Below, in pieces: positions 49,487 to 60,465 of a stretch of DNA of 64,000 nucleotides. Under the pieces are notes generated by a model, which saw only the letters and a list, made by a program, of their open reading frames with translations, searched no databases and was not told where the DNA came from. Each line of letters opens with the position of its first letter. The first letter of the stretch is position 1. Position numbers and translations under genes: made by a program. Where the stretch lies: positions 1 through 64,000 of the forward strand of contig NW_025955009.1 of the NCBI RefSeq assembly GCF_022376445.1, in the 5' to 3' direction. This DNA comes from Fomitopsis serialis (Eukaryota; Basidiomycota; Agaricomycetes; Polyporales; Fomitopsidaceae).

Positions 49487-52400
49487 TGCACGACGTAGTC
49501 TCGCCACTCTGCGATGGCGCGGTGACTCTTCGGTGGTATGGCTCTCTTCCTCTATCTGCGGTGTCTGACGCATACGGTCAGATCGGACTTGGACACCGGT
49601 CTGCTACGACTGGTAGTGATATCGACTGTCGAGGAAGCCAACTTGAAGCCCGAGTTCCGCGGCGAGACATGCTGCGGGCTCGCAACGAGCGAGATGCAGT
49701 ACTGTGGCTGCCTCGAACGTCCCGAAGCCAGAGGAGCGGGCGCGGTGGTGCACGCTACGACCAGTTTGACACGCAGTCGTGTGCCCGGCCATCGCGCACT
49801 ACGTTGTCAGTCGCGCCGGCTCCCGCAAGATGTGTACCTTCGGTGCTCACTGGCGTACCCTGAATCACGCACAGAGAACATTGATGTGCCGATTCCCTCG
49901 TGCGATTGATGGCTCTCTCTGAGCCTGAGGTCTCGATCAAAGTCAGTCTCTGCGCTGTCGCAGACCAACCGACACGATCGTCGCCGTGCTGTTGCGGTCG
50001 TCCCAGCACTCGCGATGGGGTGTACGAGGCTCACCGCGAGCAGGCGAACAAGCGTGCGTCGATGTGACGTTGTGATCCCGTCTCAGCTTACCGACTCTAA
50101 CAAGCGTCCAGTGCGAGTTCCCGATGCCCGCACCATGTCGCTGATGCGGCAGCTTTCGGTCGCTAGCTGTCGGAAACTTCTCCCAATCTCACCGGACATG
50201 CTTCCAGTGACAGTCGGACCCAGTTGGCAGCACACCGGTGGTGATCGCGGGCCCGGGAGCTTCGATATGTTGAGATTCCCTCGAGCGAAGTCTGCGGCAA
50301 GCCTTGACAGAACTTGCAGAGATTCCCGCCGCGTGTTCGGCCAGTTCGCGACACACCGGCACGAGGACAGCGGACGCTCCGGATCCATTGCGTCGCGGGC
50401 ATAGCCTCTGCCAGTTCCGGCGGACACCTGGTCAACGCAAGGCGGGCATACGCGACTGGCGCAACGCAACGATAGATCCTTGTGTCCGTGACACAGTCGA
50501 CCAGCCGCCGGATCGCCGAGCGTGTCCCTGAAGACCGCAAACGCGCGCGCAATGTGCAGGTTCGCCGGACGGATGTATGGGCAAACAATCTCTATCCGAG
50601 ATACGTACAATTCACCTATTAGGACGGCGCGTCCTTGGGCATCTCTGTCGCAGAACAGCCTCAGTCTAGTCATCGGTGTACATGCATAGCATTCTTTGCA
50701 TTTCGCAGCGTGTACGCTAGTGGGGTCCAAGCGGCGAACGTCAGGCTCGACGGAGCCACATTTTCCTGCAGGCAAACCCTCAAAACGAATACGACCTCGC
50801 CGGAGAGGACGGAGACTCACCAGTAGCCGGTCGCCCGCCGCTCTGTCATCCACCACCCCAAAGCTCTCCACCCGCACGAAACCGCCCTCCGAGTCCACGT
50901 CACGCAAGTGAGTCGAGTGCTGTACGCGGGGCACGGCCGTGTACTGAGAAGGGTCCATGCGTCGCCAAGGGGCAGCAGCGGGCAGAGGCACGCCGTCGGA
51001 CAGCTGGACGTCTCGATCACGTCGGTGCAGCCCTTGCAGGGAACGGCACGTGAGCGCGTCTGGTTCGGCGCTTCGAGACGCGCGCCGTGGACGCAGCTGC
51101 TCAACGTCCTCCGCATCCTCCACGACGCGTCTGCGCCCTGACTACGACGACGTCGACGCCCCGCTCTCTGTCTGCGAGCCTCCGGCCCGCCTCTCGCACC
51201 TGTCCGCTCTCGCCGACCCGCTTGCCTCACACACAACCGGCGACCTCTGCACGTCGTCTGCCCCTCAGCGACGCACGACGCCCTCTGGACTGCTCAGCAC
51301 CGCCGCCGCCTGCCTGCCACATCACGCCGAGCTTGTCCACTCGCACCGGGAACACGTCCCTCGTCATTCGCCGGTCGCCACCGCTGCCTCAGTCAGCGCC
51401 GCCGGTTTCGTCCTCGAGTCGACTTCTTCCACGTCCAGGCTCGGTCATCCATCCCTCAGCGCATCCCACGCTTCCCCGACAAGCCCACGGACGTCCCGCG
51501 TCTCGCGTCTCGCGCGCACCGTCGCGTGCACCCCCGACTCCGACACGCCCTCGGTCACGTTCCCAGCGACCTGGGCGTGACCTTGTCTGCTACGGACAAC
51601 GCTGGGCTCTGCCCCTGTTCTACAGGTAAGTCCCTGCCCCCTTGACACGCTCCGACCGTCCCGCTTCTCCATTCACCCACGCGTCTCCGTCGTCGGCCAC
51701 CCCGCCACGCGAGTCGTCCGTCGCACCCGTTAGATACGCCCTTGTACAGAACGTGCTACACCCGCTATTACGCTACCACTACGCCCACTCTGCGCGTATG
51801 CGGGGCGGACCCGTGTGCATCCGCGCTACCGATCGTACCCGTTGTTCCCTAGCACCTTTCTGGCGGTCTGCGGGTCCGGCTGGTAGCTCGTCCGTCGTTC
51901 CGGGGCCAAAGCCCTCACAGCGCGCGCGACTGTCCGCTCGACGTACAGTCAGCACCGACGCGTGCAGTCAAGAGGGCACAGCGTATACGCGCCACACTAA
52001 GCAGCCAGTTAGGCTGGTAATCAGCGGACGGGAGGCCGCAGTGGCCAGCGCGGGCCGTCCATTCCATCGGGTGCGAGCCACATGCGGCTCGCAGAGCCGA
52101 CGGTCCGTGGAAGACTACACACCGATGCCATACGAGTGTACGGTGGCACAGGAACAGGACTTTTAGTCACTGCGAGACGGTCACGAAAGCACTCACCGTG
52201 TAGCCATGTGGGGAGATACGTTGTCAAGCCAACGCTTGTCCGGAGCATCAACAGAGCGACGATTCGGGCAGCAGGGAACGAACGGGGGGACAGGGTCGTC
52301 AGCGGCTGCGTCTCTGCGGCTGGAAACAACTCACCTGAGTGGCCGCAACACGAACGATCGCATTCGAGAACACCGCGTGGAATAATGGATGTGCGACGAC

Positions 52401-54213
52401 AGTCAGTGTGCAGCGAGCTCGTTAGTCGGGTGGATGCTGACTACGTGGACGACATACCACAGGCGGTGTGTGCTGGCCGGGCCGTCACCACTGTCTCGTC
52501 GTCGAGCCGTGTGATGTCGGCTTGATGTCCGGGACGCGTCGAATGCGGGACGGCCTGCAAACGCGGGTATGTACGTCAGCGATGTCTCGATAACGCGTTG
52601 TACTCACCGGTACAATCCGCAGGGCATCTTGGCCAACGTCCGATGCGTTGACGTGTCGCACGGGAGATCACACCGAATGAAGCAGTAAGCCACGCATACG
52701 AAGATGTAATGGCTAGGTCGACTCACCAGTATCGACGTGGCAAACAGTGCACCGGAGGATTGAGGTCGGGACGCCTACCAGCGCGGGTAAGGCCACTCTG
52801 CGCTCTAATATAGTGGCTCGGTCGGACGGATCGGAGCTGCGCGCGCGCGCACGGACCCTGAGGTGCCGTGTCATCCGGCAAGCGAGGTTTGATGACGGAG
52901 GAGGGTACGATACTAACCGGCAGAAGCAGGGTCCTGCGGGTGTGGCGTCATGGAACGTCTGCCGTTCGTACCAAGGCCGGGCTAATAGCGGCGGCGTTTG
53001 TTACGCCCCCAGTTTCGTATGATCGGTCGCCGTGGCGTGCGTCTGATGAACGTACGTGAACAGGTCGATCAGTGTATTCCGCGGCCCGTGATGCGCTAAT
53101 CCAGGGTTGCGAATGGCCAGTCGTCCGGAATGAGCTACGTCGGTAATCGCATGATGTAAGTTGACGGTCAGCCACTCGATCAATACAACCCAAAAAGTAA
53201 GCTTACCCCGGTGCAGGAACGGTATACAATGCTTTAGAAGACGGAGAAGTGGGGTGCTACCGGGTGACCAGCCAACGAGCGAAAACGGAACAGCTGCGGT
53301 ATAATGAACTACAGACTCGCCGTCTCCGAGATCAACGTGGCGTGTTGCGGTCCGTGACGTCGCCGTCGCTGGTTAGCGAAGCCCGCAGTGGAGAAGCGAG
53401 GCGAGCAGAGAGGGTGGAATGAAACCTACCGTCTCTGCTCCTCTCGCTCACGCTCAGATCGTCTGTGTTTGCGGAGGATCGCGCGGCAAGGAACCCGTCA
53501 CGGAGAGCTCTCTGCGGACGCAGGACACCGCCGCCACGCGCTCTGTGCGTTCTCTGCGGATCAGGAGAAAGCGGAACAATGGGCCAGGCCATCTCGGCAA
53601 GAACCTTCGGACAAACCGTGGCAGAAAGCCAGCCAACCAGATGAGACGACTCGCGATGGCTGAACGGTATTGCGAGGCGATCGTCCGGCAGTCAATCATT
53701 CTTGGCTCCGGCGCGGATGGGATTGCAGATTCGTCACGGTGTCGAATTCAAGTTCAATGTGAGTGCGCGACCGAAAGTCATCTCTGAATATCCAAATGAG
53801 CCTGTAGAGTCGGTCGTCGACAGCCTGAAGGGAGCTCGCCGTAGATGGTGATCACACAGCCTTAAATCCCGTCTTGTACACTTTTCAATCTACGCGCAAA
53901 GCTATCGCAGCCGCAGGCTGCGAGACCAATTCCTTTGTATCTCGACGAAAAAGTGAATAGGAGTCGGACTAGCGCGAAGAGCCTACGGGCAGAGTGGTTT
54001 CCTGCCGAGACTCGTCGTACGAAGCTCGAGTCTCGTCCACTGTAAGTCGATTTCGACTTACAGGAACAACCCATCCTGACATGGCTTCGCACTGGCTAGT
54101 CTCGCCAGGCCCCAGGCCCCGGATCGTCCTGCTCAGGGATGTGTAAGCGTCGCGCAACCCTGAGCCAAGGGAAATAATGGTCTGCCACAGTCCCGAGCCC
54201 CGACGCTCGCTGC
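49487..54213. other. Unassigned part of unit B
   Basis: Copy of 36,577-41,289. It includes the weak gene remnant seen at 37,746-38,199 (here about 50,670-51,123) and the inverted-repeat cluster (about 53,906-54,063). Confidence 0.5.
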
Positions 54214-54291
54214 TTTATAAGGACAAGGTGGACAGTAACTTGCCCGTCGCACCCGTCCAACGCACCGTCCTCACGTCGTCATCTCCGTGGT

Positions 54292-54939
54292 ATGGCTCAA
54301 TATCTCACACTTGTCTGTCCAATCGACTCGGCGAGCCGACAGCCGCAGTACTCGTCGAAACATTCGGAGAGGAGAGGCCTGTTCCGCCGCCTTCTCACCG
54401 CCGAGCTCCGTCTGTGTCTCGACTCATCTCGTATATCACTCAGGCTTACTCACCTTGTATTTTCAGAAAGGCTTACCGGGAGCCCGGACGCACGGATGCG
54501 ATACAACGAGCACGACTTCTGGAAGCATGTCATAAAGCGCTTCCGCTACAAACTCGTCGGCTGGCCGGAGTCGATCCCGTTCAAGGATCTTAGCGAGGTC
54601 AAGGGCGGACAGGGCCCCGTCGCAGAGTTGCTCCACTTGTGGTACAAGGGGAAACTCGCTTTCGTACGTGTCGAATCAGCGTCGGAGGTTGCTGCGCTCA
54701 AGCCCCAGACCGTTCGTACACGGGCAAGCCGCTGCGATCTCAAGTCCCACTGGAGCCAACTGACGGCATCCGGGAAACCACGACGCTGCCATCACCGGGG
54801 CGCTATTACGCCGCTGACGGTTACGGAGGATGTCGATGCGCGCGTGGACGCGGAGGTTGACGCGATGGTTGAAGGCACGGGTGGCGGGCAGCGTGTAGCG
54901 CAGGGCGAGATTGCGGAGGATCGGATTGAATCTTGGTAG
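54292..54939 (+). CDS. Hypothetical protein with fungal 'LVGWP' motif (unit B copy)
   Basis: Identical in translation to the 41,368-42,015 copy, with the same 57-base possible intron and TATA box. Identity between copies indicates recent duplication; I see no difference that separates a working from a dead copy. Confidence 0.5.
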   Translation: MAQYLTLVCPIDSASRQPQYSSKHSERRGLFRRLLTAELRLCLDSSRISLRLTHLVFSERLTGSPDARMRYNEHDFWKHVIKRFRYKLVGWPESIPFKDLSEVKGGQGPVAELLHLWYKGKLAFVRVESASEVAALKPQTVRTRASRCDLKSHWSQLTASGKPRRCHHRGAITPLTVTEDVDARVDAEVDAMVEGTGGGQRVAQGEIAEDRIESW

Positions 54940-57900
54940 TTTAGACGAGACCAGTGTTTTTGGATTTGGCAAATTGGTTCACTACGGGGTTGATCAGAAG
55001 AACAATGAGTGAGCGGACATGCTGAGCGGAAACGGTCAAAGTCGCGGACGCTCTGGGATCTGGGATCTCGCTGACACGATCGGGGCGCTATGCTTCGGGC
55101 AGGTCAGTCCTGATTTGGCAGACTCCCGCTCTGCACCGTACACTACGAACCATGACGGCGACTGACACATGGTAAGTACTAAGTCGGGATACACGTAGAC
55201 AGTACTGAGGCTCGTACAGCACCTGAGTGCCAGTGGTGAGATGACGACTGAGGTACTGAGAGATCAATGACCAATCAGGGCTACCTGAGCTTCAGAATTC
55301 TGAGACGGTCCCGCCAGGTTCGCAATTCGCCGCAGAACTCTTACAGCCTGAGTGCAATGCCGACGATGGGCCTTCTCCCGATCAGTAAGAAATTGAGTGA
55401 TGTAATGGGCCCAGCCATGCTTGGCAAGTGCTGTTCCGGAGACACAGTCCATACAAGACAGGCCATACACTGGATGCTGTCTAGAGTATAGCCAGCCTTG
55501 TATGGGCTGTGCCTCTGGTACGAGAGGCACTACAAGCTTGGATGGCTTACCTTGAGAGGGAGAATAGGTCGAGAACACGGAGCCATGAGTTGCGGTGACA
55601 CCGGAACTGAGTATGTAATGATCGTAGCCGATGTTTCAGAAATCAGAGCTTCTCCGGGCCAGGCAAATGTGTGATCATGGAGCTCGGGGATGTGGCCGAA
55701 CACCAGAGTATCTAATCATGATGCTCACTGGTCTCACTTCGCGTCGATAGCAGCCTCTCTCTGACAACAACACTCACCTCCACCCTGCTCCTCTGAGATC
55801 GCAGCGGAAAGGTATGTACAGTATCTACATACTGTCCTATACCATTATTGACTGACCTACCTTGATCTCCAGGCTCTGTCAAGCTCGACTTACCACTCTG
55901 GACAGAACACGAGCGAGGCGGCGGACAGCGTCGAGAGCGGCAGTGACGAAGGGGTGCGTGTGAATTTCAGCCACGCGGTACGCACCCGACTTCGACTTGG
56001 ACGCCTCAGCCACCGACGACGAAGATGCGCCGGCCAACAGGTATCACTGTAATGGTCGTGGCGAGCATCTGCGGTACACTCACAACTGCCATATTTGGGA
56101 CTTGGTCTGATTGCGGGCAACGTATATCTACTCGATGGTTTGACGAACACACCGGACGAATACAGCATCCAGACATCGCACGTAAGGTTTGTCTACTATC
56201 TCGTAATGGACAGGGCTATACTGACCCCATGAACAGCTCGAATCGGTGTGCCAATCGGAAGCCCTTGCCGAAGAACCCGACGCGCAATTTGCGAACACCA
56301 ATGTCCCACCCGCTTCCGGATCGCGCAACACAAGCTGTAGCAAGCTGCGACCCCGGCGATTGACCCCCGGCGATTGACAGAGGTAGCGAGGGATGGACAC
56401 GCACATGGGAATACATCCGGATGAGGCAGTGCGTCGCATGTTCATCGAACTTACGAGCGCGAGGCGCGAGGCTGACGGACTCGCGTTGATTCAGTGTCTG
56501 GAGTTGCTGCTGACGCACCAAAGTCGTGGGGTGCGAGATCAAGCCCGGACACGCAATGCGCGCCCGGGAATGTAATGGCACTGCCCGGGTCGTCCCCGGA
56601 GCCATCAACGGGCGACACGAGTGCCCAACGGCAGACCAGAGCGGGCATCCCAGGTGAGAATGACTGACCTCTGTGCTCATACGTCCGATGGCTGATGGAC
56701 GACTCGTACACAGCGAGCATCCGGGTATCGGATCGGCATGTCGACATCGCCCGAGCTGCCCTTCCGGGTATGAACCGAACGAGGCGCATAGGGACTTGCT
56801 CGGACGTGAACAACTCCGTCCCGAGTTGTATTCAAAGCTTTTCGCAGGGGGATGCCCGGGCCCGGGCATTGAGCCTCTTCTTGAGTGCGGTGAGTGCGAG
56901 GTAGACTTACTGCGTGTATCCGGATTCGTACTGACTGGCGTCGAGTAAGGGTGTACCGACAACACGTACCTCCGGTCTGGCGGAACGTTCGGTCACGCGC
57001 CCGAAGCTTCCGAGGATGAGTGGCGACGCCCGGGTAGTGTTTGCGAAGGGGTGTTGTTGGCTGTCGGACAAGGGCAGTCGTCGGTGGCCATCCCAGGTGA
57101 GAATTAACTGACCTTTGGCTTGTACACCGGATAGCTGACTTAGCACTGCCGTGCAGTGACCATCGAGGGATGAGATCGGCACATCGACATCGCCCAGACA
57201 GCCCTTCCGGCTCGGGCATGAACCTTGGTGGCCATGTAAAGACCCGCTCGGACGCGACGACCGCGTCCAGTGCGGATCCGTAGCGGGCATCGAACGGAGG
57301 TGTTGTACTGTGTCTCGATTCCGAGAAGGGGCATGCACTGTGAGTCAAAGACGGGGTTAGTTCTCGTGTACAGATCCGGACTGGCATTCAGTAGGTGTGT
57401 CCAGATGTACGTCGGGGCGCAGACACTCGCTCGGGCAGCCCTGCAATTACCGGTGAGCACTTGCACGTCGGACTCAAAGTGTCATGCCTGCAATGTGGGG
57501 TGAGTGCTCACGGCTTGCGTGGATGGGTGCTGACCAGCTGCAGGTGGTGTCCGGACATGAACGCGCCATGTCGACAAACCTCGAACGCGGAGTGCATCGT
57601 CGTAGACAACAGGGACACCGAGTCGGCTCAACTCGGACGTGCGGACGCCGACCGACGCTTTGACACGTACCGATTCGATGGAGGAGACGATGCGCGTACA
57701 CCGTCGAGTGCAGGAGGTGACGGGATCGGCGCGAGATCGTCCCGACATGGAGAGCACGCTGCGAGCAGGGGACACGCACGGTCGTCCAGAATGCGATGTA
57801 TTGTACACTTCTGTAGTTCTACGGACGAGCGGACGCACCTGGAGGGCGGCATGGTCAGAGGCCACTTTCGCCGCAGAGGCGCACACCGTAGAGGCGTGTC

Positions 57901-58480
57901 CTGCGTCTCCCTCTCTGTCTGTAAACTGCACCTATCTTTCCACTTCTCAGCGGACAGTTTCTGCCCCGCAAAGCAGCGCCGCCCATGGGCGTCTATTGCA
58001 ATATCTGCCACGTCTACGTCCTCGCCGCGCGCTCCGACCCGCCCTTCCCCCACACAGCCGTCGCATGAGGCACTTCGCTACGACCAGACGGGGTCAACGA
58101 GGCGGGTGACCAGAAGTCGGGAGGATCTCCCAACGCGCGGGAGCCCAGAGTCAAAAACAGAACGGCGGGCATCGCGGGTGAGGAGTGCTCATTCAGTCAG
58201 AAGCTCTCTTCGCCTCAACGATCGCACGGCCCGGTGCGCAGGCGGTCGGGGACAGTTGCAGCCGACTGCGACGGTGCCAGTACGAGCATATCGTGAGAAG
58301 CACACGACCGCGGCAAACGTACACAATACAGCGAGCCTCACGCGACGTGTCGCCCATCGCAGGTGAAGACGAGACTCGGGGTGCCCAGCTCGTACCACCA
58401 ACACACGAGAATGGCTGCAGGACGTGTAGTGTACCGAGGGGTCGTCCCCGAGAGAACCAGATGCGAAGACACCAACTCAC
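54940..58480. other. Unassigned part of unit B
   Basis: Copy of 42,016-45,556 with the same C2H2-like fragment (55,264-55,578) and the 443-base degenerate duplication (about 56,560-57,460). No complete gene is seen. Confidence 0.5.
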
Positions 58481-59338
58481 CTGATAGTACTCCCCCGGGC
58501 GCGCGAGGCTGAGCATGATGATGCTGAACACGTACAGCAGCGCGCCGAGCACCTGCGCCTGCCTCTCGCGCATCGCCGCCGCCCTCTGCATATGCATCGC
58601 CTTCATCTGCATCAGCTGCTTGTCCCTCTCCGCGGGCGGCAGGTGCGCGAGCGCCGCCAGCTGCGCCGGGTGCAGCCCAAAGTTCTGGAACGACCCCATG
58701 TTCCCCTGCGCGGGCGTCGACGGCGCGGCCATCCCCATCCCCGCGTTCATGCCCCCCATCCCGCCCATGCCCTGGCCCCCGTTCATCCCGTGCCCGCCGC
58801 CCATCCCGAAGTGCGACGCGGGCGAGAGGTCGAGCGCGGGCGACGTCGGCTGCGACCCGCCGCCGTGGAAGCTCTGCTGCGGGATCGGCATCGTCGGCGA
58901 CGGCGCGGATGGCGAGGACGCGCCTGTATGCCGTCAGTGGTGCACGGATCGACAGACTGGCGCACTCACCTCCCATGAGCGCGGCGGGGTTGATGCCGCC
59001 CATCCCGCCCATGTTCCCCATGTTGTTCATGTTGCTCATCCCGCCCATGTTCCCCATCCCCATGTTCCCCATCCCGCCGCCGCCGTTCATCATCATCGCC
59101 GCCGGGTTCATCGTCCCTGCGTCGCGTCAGCCCCTGCGTTCGACACGCAACGTACCACGTACCGTTCATCCCCATGTTCCCCATCCCGCCCATACCTCCG
59201 CCGCCCATGTTGTTCATCCCGCCTCCTCCGCCCATCAGCGCCGCAGGGTTAATCCCTCCGCCACCGCCCATCAGCTGCTGCGGGTTCACGCCGCCCTGCC
59301 CGCCCATGCCCTGCTGCTGGTTCCTGTGCTGCTGCTGT

Positions 59339-59391
<53 letters not shown>

Positions 59392-59721
59392 CATCAGACG
59401 CATCATCATCGCGGGGTTCATCCCGCCCATGTTCATGTTCCCCATCCCTCCTCCACCTCCTCCTCCTCCTCCTCCCATCCCCATGTTCATCGTGTTCATA
59501 CCTCCTCCTCCGCCGCCGCCGCCGCCCATAGCCTGCTGTTGCATGGCGGCCATCATCTGCGGGGTCATCCCGCGCGCATACATCTGCATCTGCGCCTGCG
59601 TCATCCCACCGCCCATCCCGCCCTGGCCCTGGTTCATGCCGGCGAGCAGCGCGGGGTTGATGCCGCCCTGCGGCGGCTGCGGCGAGCCGTGCGCGGACGG
59701 CTGCGTCGGAGACGTGTTCAT
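58481..59721 (-). CDS. SNF5 N-terminus fused to a transporter-like exon (junction B/C chimera)
   Basis: Exons 59,163-59,721, 58,970-59,116 and 58,481-58,923 repeat the structure of the first chimera, with a 21-Gln tract and small in-frame differences. It reads GMGNMGGMSNMNNMG in exon 2 and AQGNMGSFQNFGLHPAQ in exon 3, where the MGQN unit present in the other copies is absent. The frame passes through the unit boundary at 58,552 into VLGALLYVFSIIML and the same gtgagt donor (58,475-58,480). Its leader differs from the other copies (see 59,780-60,465), so its expression may differ. Confidence 0.58.
59329..59391 (-). repeat. Polyglutamine-coding microsatellite, 21 codons (unit C)
   Basis: CAG/CAA run followed by His-Arg-Asn where the other units have Arg-Asn. 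Confidence 0.85.
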
Positions 59722-59779
59722 TGTCGTGTTCGAAGTCGTGTAGTTGAGCTAGAAGTGAATGGCGGAACGGGCCTTACGG

Positions 59780-60465
59780 AGCCGCAAGTCGCGGTTGCTG
59801 GCACTACAGGCATGGCAGGCGTTAGCGACTTGAAGAGACATGTAAACGACGGCAGAGGGGGATCGAGAAGGAAGAACCAGGAGTGCACAGCATCGCTGAG
59901 GAGTGCATGTAGGACCACAATCGGCTTTAGTGATTGCACGAATTAGGCGGGTAGGAAAGCGTCTTCCTTGCCAAACGACGTGAGAGATCCATGGACGCTA
60001 GAAATCACAGGCGGGGGGCGTACGCCTGCAACCCTGAGAGCTGAAGCAGGAGGCGTAGCCGAGTTCGTCCTCAAAGAGAACCCTACGGGTCTCTCCTCGA
60101 CGCCCGATTCTAACCGAGCGCGATGTTGGGGGAAAGGCGTAAGCGGCCTCGCCCACCGTCGAGACAGCTTTCAGGTCGCTATTGGACAAAGAGGATGCAC
60201 AGAAGAACGCGGTCTCGCGGAACGCGCCGAGGGAGATGAACGAAAAAGAGAGAGATGGGGACGTAGACACATAGAAACATAGGAGAGTATACGCACACTC
60301 CAAAAGTGTCGATTCAGTTCTGCGCGTTTGTTCTCCCGTAAGCCTTCGATCTGAGGCAACCTGAAAACGAGAAGCATATCAATAACGACACTCGTGAAAA
60401 ACGGGTCTTTGCGTAAAGCTCTGGCCCACCCCGAAAGCACAACAACAGAGGTGGCCCTGACGCGG
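59780..60465. other. Replaced SNF5 leader block in unit C
   Basis: Units A and B match each other here (about 285 bases) while C has about 685 bases of unrelated sequence between matching flanks. On the - strand it contains exon-like text (LPQIEGLRENKRAELNRHFW, then after an intron-like gap ending ccaatag, LKAVSTVGEAAYAFPPTSRS) that I do not recognise. It could be a captured fragment of another gene or an alternative 5' region. Confidence 0.55.

Larger units (their letters stand above)
45628..58551. repeat. Tandem duplication unit B (12,924 bases)
   Basis: Second complete copy of the unit in the same orientation. The extra length relative to A is mostly the 723-base insertion at 48,764-49,486. 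Small further differences include a 9-base CGTCCCGAA unit near 49,718 that A lacks. Confidence 0.9.
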
